Shown here piece by piece: positions 9,282-17,956 of a DNA stretch of 64,000 nt. The stretch is from assembly GCF_002079305.1 (NCBI RefSeq), contig NZ_CP015039.1:2563501-2627500 (forward strand). Reading direction: 5' to 3'. A program made the position numbers and the translations under genes. The stretch comes from Rhodovulum sp. P5 (GTDB taxonomy: Bacteria > Pseudomonadota > Alphaproteobacteria > Rhodobacterales > Rhodobacteraceae). Numbering within the stretch: the first letter of the stretch is position 1; every line of letters starts with the position of its first letter. The notes under the pieces are model-generated. The model searched no databases. It was not told the origin of the DNA and saw nothing but the letters and a program-made list of their open reading frames with translations.

Positions 9282-9566
9282 GTGCCCCTGCCTATTGCCC
9301 CGATTGCCGGTGTGGCGCTGCGCTACGGCGCGGTGGCGCTCGCCGCCTTTGCCATCACCCAGATCCGCGAGTCCGGACTGGCGCGACGTGACCAGCGCGC
9401 GGAAGACGCGATGGATGACCTGGGCGAGGGGGTCTGCTTCCGGCGGGACGGGGAACAGGTGAACGGCACCGCCCGTTTTGCCCGCACCATCCGCATGGGT
9501 CGAAACGGCCCGGGGGTGGAAATCGATGCAAGCGCCCTGGGACGGCTGCGATTCCGCCGCGTATGA
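9282..9566 (+). CDS. Conserved-looking hypothetical protein with N-terminal hydrophobic segment
   Basis: 94 aa, not recognised. A hydrophobic N-terminus (PLPIAPIAGVALRYGAVALAAFAI) is followed by a charged linker and a small C-terminal part ending in RLRFRRV. The GTG at 9282 is preferred over the one at 9273 because ACGGAG (9268-9273) sits 8 nt upstream. It overlaps the next gene by 4 nt, so it is likely co-translated with the GST. The product may be a small membrane-anchored protein. Confidence 0.55.
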   Translation: MPLPIAPIAGVALRYGAVALAAFAITQIRESGLARRDQRAEDAMDDLGEGVCFRRDGEQVNGTARFARTIRMGRNGPGVEIDASALGRLRFRRV

Positions 9567-10168
9567 TGCGCCTTTTCGACAGCCAGGCTTCCCCCTTCTG
9601 CCGCAAGGTGCGCGTGCTGCTGCTGGAAACCGGGCAGGCCGACGATGTCGAGATCGTGCCGGCCATAGGCAACGTGCTGGAGTGCGAGCGGATGCCATTG
9701 GCCGAAAACCCGCTTGGCAAGATCCCGACGCTTGCACGGGACGAGGGGCCCGCACTTTACGACAGCCGGGTGATCTGCCGGTTTCTCGATGCACGGGCGC
9801 AGGCGCGGCTCTACCCCGAAACACGGCTGTGGGATGTCCTGACGCTGGAGGCGACGGCGGACGGGATCATGGATGCCGCCGTCCTGATGGTCTATGAAGG
9901 GCGCTGCCGTCCCGAGGCGATCCGCAGCGCCGACTGGGTCGAGGGGCAATGGGCCAAGGTCGACCGCGCGCTGGACGCGGTGAACGCGCGGTGGGTCAGC
10001 CATCTGGGCGGGCGTCTGAGCATGGCGCAGATCGCGATGGGCTGTGCGATGGGCTATCTCGATTTCCGGCATGGCGACCGGGACTGGCGCCGGGGGCGCG
10101 ATGCCCTTGCCGCATGGGAGGCTGGCTTTGCCGAACGCCCCTCCATGCAGGCGACGCGGCCGGTCTGA
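9563..10168 (+). CDS. Glutathione S-transferase family protein
   Basis: 201 aa. The N-terminal thioredoxin-like domain carries SPFCRKVRVLL (the usual start of the GSH site, ~residues 9-19), the cis-proline loop NPLGKIPTL and the DSRVIC stretch; the C-terminal ~110 residues form the helical GST_C domain. This resembles bacterial beta/theta-type GSTs without a known substrate. It overlaps the preceding small gene by 4 nt. The next gene, petA, has its own leader. Confidence 0.85.
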   Translation: MMRLFDSQASPFCRKVRVLLLETGQADDVEIVPAIGNVLECERMPLAENPLGKIPTLARDEGPALYDSRVICRFLDARAQARLYPETRLWDVLTLEATADGIMDAAVLMVYEGRCRPEAIRSADWVEGQWAKVDRALDAVNARWVSHLGGRLSMAQIAMGCAMGYLDFRHGDRDWRRGRDALAAWEAGFAERPSMQATRPV

Positions 10169-10399
10169 CGGGGCAAATCAAGTACATGTGACGGAAACTT
10201 GCCTTTCAGGCGGCAACTTGTGGGTTGCGCTGCGGTCATACGTCTCAGAATCGCGACTCGTTCCAGATTTTCTCTGGCTGACTCGCGGGGGCAGGGGTAT
10301 ACGACGGTCGACCGGAAGCCTGCGGGGCCCCCGCTTTAGCTTTGCTGTGCGGCTATGTCCGCTGGACGCAAGAATTTCTTGGGGCTAGGTAAGTCTGGT

Positions 10400-10433
10400 A
10401 AACGGCCCGGGCAATTACCTTGGCCCGTTTTTT
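10400..10433 (+). terminator. Terminator-like hairpin in the petABC leader
   Basis: AAACGG (10400-10405) pairs with CCGTTT (10425-10430), extended by GC pairs after one mismatch, and is followed by more T residues up to 10433. It lies ~40 nt before petA, so it could end a short leader RNA or attenuate petABC. Only the fold is visible. Confidence 0.45.
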
Positions 10434-10439
10434 GGAATC

Positions 10440-10455
10440 GGCCGGTTTTCCGGCC
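10440..10455 (+). promoter_or_regulatory. petA: Perfect hairpin just upstream of the petA ribosome site
   Basis: GGCCGG-TTTT-CCGGCC forms a perfect 6-bp stem ending 5 nt before the AAGGAGA ribosome site (10461-10467). It could influence petA translation or mRNA stability; the role is inferred. Confidence 0.4.
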
Positions 10456-10474
10456 ATGGAAAGGAGAAATTCTC

Positions 10475-11032
10475 GTGTCGCACGCAGAAGATCACGACGG
10501 CACCCGCCGCGATTTCCTTTACTACGCCACGGCGGGCGCCGGTGTTGTGACCGCCGGCGCGGCAATCTGGCCGCTTGTCGACCAGATGAACCCATCGGCG
10601 GACGTACAGGCGCTCAGCTCTATCCGGGTGGACGTTTCCTCGGTTACCGAGGGACAGCAGATCACCGTGAAATTCCTCGGCAAACCGGTGTTCATCCGGC
10701 TCCGCACGCCGGAGGATATCGAACTGGCGCGGTCCGTTCCTCTGGACGACCTCCGCGACAACAACTCGCGCAATCCCAACAAGCCGGGCGAAGCGACCGA
10801 CGCAAACCGCACCATGGACCCCGAGGGCAAGTGGCTGGTCATGATCGGCGTCTGCACGCATCTGGGCTGCGTTCCGATGGGCAACCAGTCGGGCGATTTC
10901 GGCGGGTGGTTCTGCCCCTGCCACGGGTCGCACTACGACTCGGCCGGCCGTATCCGCAAGGGCCCCGCGCCTGAAAACATGTACATCCCGGTCGCGTCCT
11001 TCGTGGACGAGACGACCATCAAACTCGGTTAA
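10475..11032 (+). CDS. petA: Ubiquinol-cytochrome c reductase, Rieske iron-sulfur subunit
   Basis: 185-aa Rieske protein of the bc1 complex, passing electrons from quinol to cytochrome c1 at the periplasmic face. The GTG start at 10475 follows AAGGAGA and gives the normal N-terminus with a twin-arginine motif (RRDFLYYAT) and one membrane anchor (~residues 13-35). The [2Fe-2S] ligands are in CTHLGC (~127-132) and CPCHGSHYD (~147-155). The frame is open upstream to 10355, but that extension crosses the leader hairpins and is not family-like. First gene of petABC. Confidence 0.95.
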   Translation: MSHAEDHDGTRRDFLYYATAGAGVVTAGAAIWPLVDQMNPSADVQALSSIRVDVSSVTEGQQITVKFLGKPVFIRLRTPEDIELARSVPLDDLRDNNSRNPNKPGEATDANRTMDPEGKWLVMIGVCTHLGCVPMGNQSGDFGGWFCPCHGSHYDSAGRIRKGPAPENMYIPVASFVDETTIKLG

Positions 11033-11043
11033 GGGAGTCCCCG

Positions 11044-12387
11044 ATGTCCGGTATTCCTCACGATCACTACGAGCCGACGACGGGCTCCGAAAAGTGGCTG
11101 CATCGGCGCCTGCCGGTTGTGGCCCTGATCTACGACACGATCATGATCCCCACCCCCAAGAACCTCAACTGGATGTGGATCTGGGGGATCGTGCTGTTTT
11201 TCGCGCTGGTTCTGCAAATCGTCACCGGTATCGTGCTGGCGATGCACTATGTGCCGAACACCGAGATGGCGTTCGCCTCGCTCGAACACATCATGCGTGA
11301 CGTGAACGGCGGCCACTTCCTGCGTTACCTGCACTCCAACGGTGCGTCGCTGTTCTTCGTGGCGGTGTATCTGCACATCTTCCGCGGCATGTTCTATGGC
11401 TCGTACAAGAACCCGCGCGAGGTGACCTGGATCGTCGGTATCCTGATCTACCTTGCCATGATGGCGACGGGCTTCATGGGTTACGTGCTGCCCTGGGGTC
11501 AGATGTCCTTCTGGGGTGCGACCGTGATCACCGGCCTGTTCGGCGCGATCCCGTGGATCGGCGACGACATCCAGGTGTGGCTGTTGGGCGGACCGGCCGT
11601 CGGCAACGCGACGCTGAACCGCTTCTTCTCGCTGCACTACCTTGTGCCGTTCATCATCCTGGGTCTGGCCATCGTCCATGTCTGGGCATTCCACACCACC
11701 GGCAACAACAACCCCTCGGGTGTTGAGGTTCGCCGCGGCTCCAAGGAAGAAGCCAAGAAAGACACGCTGCCCTTCTGGCCCTACTTCGTGATCAAGGACC
11801 TGTTCGCGCTGGGCGTGGTGATGATTGTCTTCTTCGCCATCGTCGGCTTCATGCCGAACTATCTGGGCCACCCGGACAACTACGTCATGGCCGACCCGCT
11901 GGTGACGCCCGCGCATATCGTGCCCGAATGGTACTTCCTGCCGTTCTACGCGATCCTGCGCGCCTTTGACGGTGACGTGTGGATGGTCCAGTTCTTCGAC
12001 TGGCTGACCCTCGGTGTCGTCAACGCCAAGTTCTTCGGCGTGCTGGCGATGTTCGGTTCGATCCTCGTGATGGCATTCCTGCCGTGGCTCGATACCTCCA
12101 ACGTCCGTTCGGGCCGCTACCGTCCGATGTTCAAGCTTGCCTTCTACGGCTTCTTGATCGACTTCGTGATCCTGACCTGGGCAGGCGCGATGCCGGCGGA
12201 AGGTATCTACACCACCATCGCGCTGATCGGAGCGACCTACTGGTTCGCCTACTTCCTCGTGATCCTTCCGGTGCTCGGCGTCATTGAGAAACCGCTGCCG
12301 CAGCCGGCAACCATCGAGGAAGATTTCAACGACCACTACGGCGAAGGGGCTGCCACCGGCACCGCCTCTGCGACCCCGGCCGAGTGA
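11044..12387 (+). CDS. petB: Cytochrome b of the bc1 complex
   Basis: 447-aa integral membrane subunit with both b haems and the Qo/Qi quinol sites. Visible are the haem histidines (LAMHYVP and RYLHSNGAS in helix B; SLHYLVPF and [14 protein letters not shown] in helix D), the Qo-site PEWYFLP motif and eight hydrophobic helices. The family usually has 430-445 residues in Rhodobacterales. It starts 11 nt after petA and is followed by petC 17 nt later. Confidence 0.97.
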   Translation: MSGIPHDHYEPTTGSEKWLHRRLPVVALIYDTIMIPTPKNLNWMWIWGIVLFFALVLQIVTGIVLAMHYVPNTEMAFASLEHIMRDVNGGHFLRYLHSNGASLFFVAVYLHIFRGMFYGSYKNPREVTWIVGILIYLAMMATGFMGYVLPWGQMSFWGATVITGLFGAIPWIGDDIQVWLLGGPAVGNATLNRFFSLHYLVPFIILGLAIVHVWAFHTTGNNNPSGVEVRRGSKEEAKKDTLPFWPYFVIKDLFALGVVMIVFFAIVGFMPNYLGHPDNYVMADPLVTPAHIVPEWYFLPFYAILRAFDGDVWMVQFFDWLTLGVVNAKFFGVLAMFGSILVMAFLPWLDTSNVRSGRYRPMFKLAFYGFLIDFVILTWAGAMPAEGIYTTIALIGATYWFAYFLVILPVLGVIEKPLPQPATIEEDFNDHYGEGAATGTASATPAE

Positions 12388-12404
12388 GAGAAGGGATCGG
12401 AAGA

Positions 12405-13193
12405 ATGCTCAAGAAACTCACGATCACGGCCCTGACGGCCCTGAGCCTCGGCACCGCCGGTGCCTGGGCCTCGGAAGGCGGCCACGTCAAGGACTACAAG
12501 TTCTCCTTCGAGGGGATGGCCGGCACCTACGACCAGGCACAGCTTCAGCGGGGTCTGCAGATCTACACCGAGATCTGCGCCACCTGCCACGGCCTGATCT
12601 ACGTGCCGTTCCGCAGCCTTGCCGAACCGGGCGGTCCCAGCCTCAGCGAGCAGGCGATGATCGACTATGCCGCGAGCTTCGAAGTCTATGACGACGAGAT
12701 CGAGGATTATCGCCCGGCCAAGCCGACCGATTACTACCCGGCCGGCACCTATCCCGGGGCACCGGACCTGAGCCTGATGGCCAAGGCCCGCGCCGGGTTC
12801 CACGGGCCGATGGGATCGGGCCTTGCCCAGCTCTTCAAGGGCATGGGCGGACCTGAGTACATCACGTCCTACCTGCTTGCCTTCACGGACGAGACCAAGG
12901 ACGAGGCCGGCACGCTCTACTATGAAAACCCGGTCTTCTCGACGGGGTGGAGCGCGATGCCGCCGCAGCTTTACGGCGAAGACGTCGAATTCGCTGACGG
13001 GACCCCGGCCACGGCCGAGCAGGAAGCCAAGGACGTTGCGGCCTTCCTGATGTGGGCGGCCGAGCCGAAGCTGATGGCGCGCAAGGAAGCCGGGTTCATC
13101 TCGGTCGTGTTCCTGACCATCCTGACCGTGCTTCTGTACCTGACGAACAAGCGTCTCTGGGCCCCCTACAAGCCCGAGAAGAAAGCGTCCTGA
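12405..13193 (+). CDS. petC: Cytochrome c1 of the bc1 complex
   Basis: 262-aa c-type cytochrome. The ATG at 12405, after a GGAAG ribosome site, begins a signal peptide (MLKKLTITALTALSLGTAGAWA); the longer frame from 12384 is unlikely. The haem site is CATCHGL (~residues 60-66), the distal Met is in the TGWSAMPP stretch, and a C-terminal helix (FISVVFLTILTVLLYL) anchors the protein. It receives electrons from PetA and reduces cytochrome c. Last gene of petABC, followed by a strong terminator. Confidence 0.96.
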   Translation: MLKKLTITALTALSLGTAGAWASEGGHVKDYKFSFEGMAGTYDQAQLQRGLQIYTEICATCHGLIYVPFRSLAEPGGPSLSEQAMIDYAASFEVYDDEIEDYRPAKPTDYYPAGTYPGAPDLSLMAKARAGFHGPMGSGLAQLFKGMGGPEYITSYLLAFTDETKDEAGTLYYENPVFSTGWSAMPPQLYGEDVEFADGTPATAEQEAKDVAAFLMWAAEPKLMARKEAGFISVVFLTILTVLLYLTNKRLWAPYKPEKKAS

Positions 13194-13222
13194 TCAGACG
13201 GCACAGTCTGCCACGTTATCGG

Positions 13223-13247
13223 AAACGCGCCCCACGGGGCGCGTTTT
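13223..13247 (+). terminator. Rho-independent terminator after petABC
   Basis: AAACGCGCCCC and GGGGCGCGTTT form an almost continuous GC-rich stem followed by TTTTT, 30 nt after the petC stop. It may also serve the minus-strand thi operon, whose 3' end lies at 13311. Confidence 0.85.
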
Positions 13248-13310
13248 TCGTTTGTCGGCCTGACGCGACGGGCGACACGGAAACGCTTGCCGGGAAGAAC
13301 GCCAAAGCCT

Positions 13311-14003
13311 TCAGCCCAGATAGGCCCGGAGCGCCGGGGGCGGGTCATCGAACAAGGCGGCCGTGGCCTGCGGGGCATGGGCCTGCCCGCCGGCCACCAG
13401 GATCGTCTGGTCGCAAATCGCCTGCGCATCGGCGGGATCATGGGTCACCAGAAGAACCGTCGCGCCCGTTTCGCGGGCAAGGTCGGCCACCAGCCCGAGC
13501 ATTTCCGCCTTCAGCGCGGGGCCGAGCGCGGCGAACGGTTCGTCCAGCAGCATCAGCGGCCGCCCCCGCAACAGCATCCGGGCCAGCGCCACGCGCCCGC
13601 GCTGCCCGCCCGACAGCGCCGCGGGCTTGCGCGCGCCAAGCCCCGGCAGCCCAACGCGGGACAGGGCCGTCTCGATCCGCTCATGGTCGGCGGGCGACAG
13701 CTTCAGATCGGGCCGCAGCCCAAGCCCGACATTCCGTGTGACGCTCAGATGCGGAAACAGGTTGTTGTCCTGAAACAGGATCGACAAGGGTCGCTGTCCC
13801 GGCGCCATGGGTGTCAGGTCCTGTCCGTCCCACAGCACACGGCCTTTGTCGGGGGGGCGAAACCCGGCGATCATGTCCAGCAGCGTCGATTTCCCCGCCC
13901 CCGACGCGCCGAGGAGCGCGACGATCCGGCCGGGCTCGACCGCGAAATCGGCCGCCAGCCGAAAGTCGCCCTGCCTGACCGAAAGCCCCTTACAGATCAG
14001 CAT
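13311..14003 (-). CDS. thiQ: Thiamine ABC transporter ATP-binding protein
   Basis: 230-aa ABC ATPase of the ThiBPQ importer for thiamine/TPP. Walker A GASGAGKST is at ~32-40, the signature LSGGQRGR in the middle and Walker B LMLLDEP follows. The M at 14003 (MLICKGL) is preferred over the upstream in-frame ATG because it gives normal family length. It overlaps thiP by 14 nt. Last gene of thiB-thiP-thiQ, downstream of a TPP riboswitch that supports the thiamine assignment. Confidence 0.92.
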   Translation of the reverse strand: MLICKGLSVRQGDFRLAADFAVEPGRIVALLGASGAGKSTLLDMIAGFRPPDKGRVLWDGQDLTPMAPGQRPLSILFQDNNLFPHLSVTRNVGLGLRPDLKLSPADHERIETALSRVGLPGLGARKPAALSGGQRGRVALARMLLRGRPLMLLDEPFAALGPALKAEMLGLVADLARETGATVLLVTHDPADAQAICDQTILVAGGQAHAPQATAALFDDPPPALRAYLG

Positions 14004-15561
14004 TGATCCGCCCCCCGCGGTCGAACAGCCAGAACAGCCCAAGGCTGAGGATCAGAAGCAGCAGCGCGGCCCCGGCCGCGTCCTCCATCCGGTACGCGGC
14101 CATCAGGCGATAGAGTTGCAGCGGCAAGGTGGCCTGCCCCTGATCGGCGAACAGCGCAATCACCCCCAGATCCCCCATCGACAGCGCCGCCGACAGCCCC
14201 AGCGTGAAGCCCACAGGCCGGCGGAGCCGCGGCAGCAGGACAAGCCGCAGCCGCGAAAACCCGTGGATGTCGAGACTGTCGGCAAGCTTTCCGAAATCCC
14301 GTTGGGCCTCGGCCACCGCCGGGGCAAGGGCGCGCAACGCGAAGGGAAGGCTCATCACCGCGTTGACCGTCGCGGTCACCGGCAGGGCCAAGGCCGTTGG
14401 GTCCGCCAGGGGAAACAGCAGGATGAACAGCCCCGTGCCCATCACCAGCGGTGAGGCCGCGATCGACAGGGTGCCCGCCGCCAGAAGGGCGCCGCCAAGT
14501 GCGCGTTTCAGCCGGGCCGCGGCCAGCGCCATCGGCAGGGCAAGGGCCAGGGTCACGGCGGCAGAGGCCAGCGCCACGCAAAGGGACCGAAGGGCGGCGT
14601 GATAGACCTGAACCGGCAGCCCCGGCAGGTGGGCGGCCCCCTTGGCGATGATCATGGCCAGCGGCAGCAGCAGGAACAGCGCCCCAAGGCACAGCCAAAT
14701 GGCATCGGCCAGGCGCAGCGCCCACCGGTCGCCGTCCCACCGTGCGAGGGGGCGGCCCAGCCCGGACCCGAAGGCCGACGGCACCGCGACGGCAAATGCC
14801 AGAAGAGCGGCCACGCCGCACAGCCCGAACTGGATCAGCGACAGCAGCGCCGCATGGCCAAGGTCGAAGTCGTAGCGGAAGCTTTGATAGATGGCGAGTT
14901 CCACCGTCGTGGCCCTAGGACCGCCGCCGAGTGTCAGGGCCACCGCGAAACTGGTCATGCAGATCAGGAAGACTACCACGAAGGCGCCGGGCAGAACGCT
15001 GCGCAGCATCGGCGCCTCCAAGTGACGCGCGACATCGCCGGGCGAAAATCCCAGCGCCGCGGCCAGCCGGAACCGCTCGGCCGGGATCGCCAACCATCCT
15101 TGCAGGAGCAGCCGCGTGGCCAGCGGCAGGTTGAAGAACACATGCGCCAGAACCACGCCCTCCAGCCCGTAGATATCGACGGGACCAAGCCCAAGCGGGA
15201 CCAGCGCCGCCGAGAGCAGCCCGGAGCGCCCGAAAACGGCCAACAGACCCAGCACCGCGACGATCACGGGCAGGATGAACGGCGCGCCCAGCAGCGTGAT
15301 CAGCAGCGCCCGCCCGGGAAACTGCCGTCGCGCCAGGGCACGGGCCACGAAGACGGCCAGCAGGCAACTGAACCCGGCCGAAAGCGTCGCCTGCGTCAGC
15401 GTGAATCGCACCGCGGCCCAGTCGGCCGCAGCCAGCCCCGTGCCCCCCTCTGCCCGCAAGGCGACCGCGGCCAGCGTGCCGAGGCTGAGCGCCAGAACCG
15501 CGCCACCGGCCAGCACACCCGCGGGGAGAGCGATGCCTATTGGCTGAGCGCGTCGCGCCAT
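13990..15561 (-). CDS. thiP: Thiamine ABC transporter permease
   Basis: 523-aa inner-membrane protein with two tandem permease domains, as in ThiP: roughly residues 45-260 and 310-515, each with several hydrophobic helices and an EAA-like loop (GFSPGDVARHLEAPMLRSVLPGA in the first). Length fits the family (~510-540 aa). It overlaps thiB by 25 nt and thiQ by 14 nt, implying tight translational coupling. Confidence 0.93.
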   Translation of the reverse strand: MARRAQPIGIALPAGVLAGGAVLALSLGTLAAVALRAEGGTGLAAADWAAVRFTLTQATLSAGFSCLLAVFVARALARRQFPGRALLITLLGAPFILPVIVAVLGLLAVFGRSGLLSAALVPLGLGPVDIYGLEGVVLAHVFFNLPLATRLLLQGWLAIPAERFRLAAALGFSPGDVARHLEAPMLRSVLPGAFVVVFLICMTSFAVALTLGGGPRATTVELAIYQSFRYDFDLGHAALLSLIQFGLCGVAALLAFAVAVPSAFGSGLGRPLARWDGDRWALRLADAIWLCLGALFLLLPLAMIIAKGAAHLPGLPVQVYHAALRSLCVALASAAVTLALALPMALAAARLKRALGGALLAAGTLSIAASPLVMGTGLFILLFPLADPTALALPVTATVNAVMSLPFALRALAPAVAEAQRDFGKLADSLDIHGFSRLRLVLLPRLRRPVGFTLGLSAALSMGDLGVIALFADQGQATLPLQLYRLMAAYRMEDAAGAALLLLILSLGLFWLFDRGGRINADL

Positions 15562-16529
15562 TCGGCCAGCGCGGTGTCGCGCACCCGTGCCGCCTCTCCG
15601 GCGGGATAGATCAACGCGGTGTCGGGGGTGATCAGCGTGTCGAACCCGTCGGGCAGGCCCCCTGCGGGGGTGACGGCGGGATACATCCAGTTCGTGGTCG
15701 GGATCACCGACTGGAACGCATCGCTCAGCATGAAGTCGAGGAATTGCCGCGCAAGCGCCGGCTGGTCGGAATGGGCGATCTGCCCCGCCACCTCGATCTG
15801 CATGTAGTGGCCTTCGTTGAAACCCGCCGCGGCCTTGCTGTCATCGCCTTCGGCGATCAGGTGATAGGCGGGCGATGTGGTGTAGGACAGCACCATGTCG
15901 GCCTCACCTTCAAGGAACATGCCATAGGCCTCGCTCCACCCCTTGGTCACGGTCAGGATATGGGGGGCAAGCCCCTGCCAGATCTCGGCCGCCCGGTCGC
16001 CATAGGCGGCCTTGACCCACAGCAGCAGCCCCAGCCCCGGGGTGGAACTGCGCGGATCCTCGATCACGATCTTCACGTCGTCTGGCAGCGCGGCCAGCGC
16101 CTCGAAGCTTGTCGGCACCTCGTCCAGCCGGGTCTTGTCATAGACGAAGGCGAAATAGCCCCAGTCATAGGGCAGGAACATGTCGTCCTCCCACGCGACG
16201 GGCAGGTCGAAGTCCCGGTCCTCCAGCCCGTGTTGTGCGAAGAGACCCGTTTCCGCCGCGGCCGCCGTCAGGTTGGTGTCGAGCCCCAAGACCACATCCG
16301 CCCTTGTCCGCGCCCCTTCCAGCCGGATCCGCGCGAGCAGAGCCGCCCCGTCGCCGGAGGCCACGAATTGCAGGTCGCAGCCGCAGATCTCTTCGAACGC
16401 GGCCTCGACCGCCGGGCCGGGGCCCCAGTCGGATACGAAGCTGTCATAGGTATAGACGGTCAGAACGGGCGTGTCGGCCTGCGCCATGGTGGCGCCCAAA
16501 AGGCCGGCGGCGAGTGTCGGGTAACGCAT
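15537..16529 (-). CDS. thiB: Thiamine-binding periplasmic protein
   Basis: 330-aa periplasmic binding protein (TbpA/ThiB). The ATG at 16529 is chosen because GGAGGAAG lies 5 nt upstream and a signal peptide starts there (MRYPTLAAGLLGATMAQA); the longer frame would run into the riboswitch. Typical motifs include LTVYTYDSFVSDWGPG near the mature N-terminus and PAYHLIAEGD in the middle. It binds thiamine, TMP or TPP for ThiP/ThiQ. Expression is controlled by the upstream TPP riboswitch. Confidence 0.93.
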   Translation of the reverse strand: MRYPTLAAGLLGATMAQADTPVLTVYTYDSFVSDWGPGPAVEAAFEEICGCDLQFVASGDGAALLARIRLEGARTRADVVLGLDTNLTAAAAETGLFAQHGLEDRDFDLPVAWEDDMFLPYDWGYFAFVYDKTRLDEVPTSFEALAALPDDVKIVIEDPRSSTPGLGLLLWVKAAYGDRAAEIWQGLAPHILTVTKGWSEAYGMFLEGEADMVLSYTTSPAYHLIAEGDDSKAAAGFNEGHYMQIEVAGQIAHSDQPALARQFLDFMLSDAFQSVIPTTNWMYPAVTPAGGLPDGFDTLITPDTALIYPAGEAARVRDTALAEWRDALSQ

Positions 16530-16533
16530 GGCT

Positions 16534-16567
16534 TCCTCCATCGACCGGACGGGAAAAGGGTGGAGGA
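16534..16567 (-). promoter_or_regulatory. thiB: Candidate SD-sequestering hairpin of the TPP riboswitch
   Basis: On the minus strand TCCTCCA (revcomp of 16561-16567) is the exact complement of TGGAGGA (revcomp of 16534-16540), the thiB ribosome site, with a 20-nt loop. The aptamer's closing strand (GGCGGAGG) could compete for the same TCCTCC. This fits a translational off-switch, but no folding was computed. Confidence 0.5.
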
Positions 16568-16577
16568 GTGCCCATAC

Positions 16578-16658
16578 CTTCCCTCCGCCGGTCCTAGCCG
16601 GGTCAGGTTCAACGGGTTCGCATCGCTGCATCTCAGCCCATGCCGGGCACCCCGAGGT
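16578..16658 (-). promoter_or_regulatory. TPP (THI-element) riboswitch
   Basis: The minus strand carries all hallmarks of the thiamine-pyrophosphate aptamer in order: CTCGGGGTGCC, GGCTGAGAT, ACCCGTTGAACCTGA, CCGGCTAG and ACCGGCGGAGGGAA. It lies ~50 nt upstream of the thiB ribosome site and should repress thiBPQ when TPP is plentiful. Confidence 0.97.
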
Positions 16659-16759
16659 CGGACCAAGACTAGGGGCCGCCGCGGTGCTGTGCAAGGGAAA
16701 GCGCTTGAGGGGGGCGGGCGCGCCCGCTATGCCCGGACGCGCAAGAGGAGACCTGCCCC

Positions 16760-17863
16760 ATGAGCCTGAACAGCTTCGGCCATCTTTTCCGCGTCACCAC
16801 CTGGGGCGAAAGCCACGGGCCCGCCCTTGGGGCCACGGTAGACGGCTGCCCGCCCGGCGTGCCGATTGACGAGGCCGCGTTGCAGCACTGGCTGGACCTG
16901 CGCAAGCCCGGGCAGAACCGCTTTACCACCCAGCGGCAGGAGGCGGACGCGGTCGAGATCCTCTCGGGCGTGTTCGAGGGGCAGACGACCGGCACGCCGA
17001 TCCAGTTGATGATCCGCAATACCGACCAGCGCTCGAAGGATTACGGCGACATCGCCGAGAAGTTCCGCCCCGGTCACGCCGACATCACCTATTGGCAGAA
17101 ATACGGCATCCGCGACTATCGCGGCGGCGGGCGTTCCTCGGCCCGGGAAACCGCGGCGCGGGTGGCGGCGGGCGGCATCGCGCGCGCCGCATTGGGCGTT
17201 CTGGCACCCGAGATCGCGATCACGGGATACATGGTCCAGATGGGCCCCCATGCCATCGACCGTGCGCGGTTCGACCTCGACGAAATCGGCCGGAACCCGT
17301 TCTGGGTGCCCGACGCGCAGGCCGCCGACGACTGGGCCGTCTATCTGGACGGGTTGCGCAAGGATGGCAATTCTGTCGGAGCCGTCGTCGAACTGTTGGC
17401 AAGCGGCGTGCCCGCGGGGTTGGGCGCCCCGGTCTATGGCAAGCTTGATACCGATCTGGCCGCCGCGATGATGAGCATCAATGCGGTGAAGGGTGTCGAG
17501 ATTGGCGAGGGCATGGCCGCCGCGGCCCTGACCGGGACCGAGAATGCCGACGAGATCTTCCTCGGCGAGGATGGCCAGCCCGTCTATTCCTCCAACCACG
17601 CGGGCGGCATCCTTGGCGGTATCTCCACCGGGCAGGACGTCGTCGTGCGCTTCGCGGTCAAGCCGACCTCGTCGATCCTGACCCCGCGCCGCACCATCAC
17701 CAAGTCGGGCGAGGTCACCGAGATCGTCACCAAGGGCCGCCACGATCCCTGCGTCGGCATCCGCGCCGTGCCGGTGGGCGAGGCGATGATGGCCTGCGTT
17801 TTGCTGGATCACCTGCTCTTGCATCGCGGGCAGGTGGGCGAGAACCGGGGGCGGATCGGGTAA
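16760..17863 (+). CDS. aroC: Chorismate synthase
   Basis: 367-aa cytoplasmic enzyme that makes chorismate from EPSP, the last shikimate step, using reduced FMN without net redox change. Signature regions are present: [12 protein letters not shown] at the N-terminus (His for catalysis), the [20 protein letters not shown] motif around residues 118-137 and the [17 protein letters not shown] region near the C-terminus. Length is normal. It is single, divergent from thiB with the riboswitch between, and followed by a convergent EamA gene. Confidence 0.96.
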   Translation: MSLNSFGHLFRVTTWGESHGPALGATVDGCPPGVPIDEAALQHWLDLRKPGQNRFTTQRQEADAVEILSGVFEGQTTGTPIQLMIRNTDQRSKDYGDIAEKFRPGHADITYWQKYGIRDYRGGGRSSARETAARVAAGGIARAALGVLAPEIAITGYMVQMGPHAIDRARFDLDEIGRNPFWVPDAQAADDWAVYLDGLRKDGNSVGAVVELLASGVPAGLGAPVYGKLDTDLAAAMMSINAVKGVEIGEGMAAAALTGTENADEIFLGEDGQPVYSSNHAGGILGGISTGQDVVVRFAVKPTSSILTPRRTITKSGEVTEIVTKGRHDPCVGIRAVPVGEAMMACVLLDHLLLHRGQVGENRGRIG

Positions 17864-17956
17864 CACCGCGACCCTGTCAGGCACACAGGCGCCCGACAGG
17901 GGATCGCGCAGGCGGCCCCACATTGTCTGCCCGTCCCGGCCTTGTTCGGCGCGGCC

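Larger units (their letters stand above)
10169..10474 (+). promoter_or_regulatory. petABC leader and promoter region
   Basis: 306 bases without a gene between the GST and petA. The region must hold the petABC promoter; no perfect sigma-70 site stands out. Its 3' end contains two adjacent hairpins, 10400-10433 (followed by a T-run) and 10440-10455 (immediately before the ribosome site), described separately. Confidence 0.6.

Noticed and set aside
10355..10474. N-terminal extension of petA from the ATG at 10355
   Set aside because: It runs through both leader hairpins, lacks a family-like N-terminus, and the GTG at 10475 has a strong ribosome site and Tat motif.
11029..12336. 435-aa minus-strand frame over petB
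   Set aside because: Shadow of cytochrome b, which has all haem and quinone-site motifs on the plus strand.
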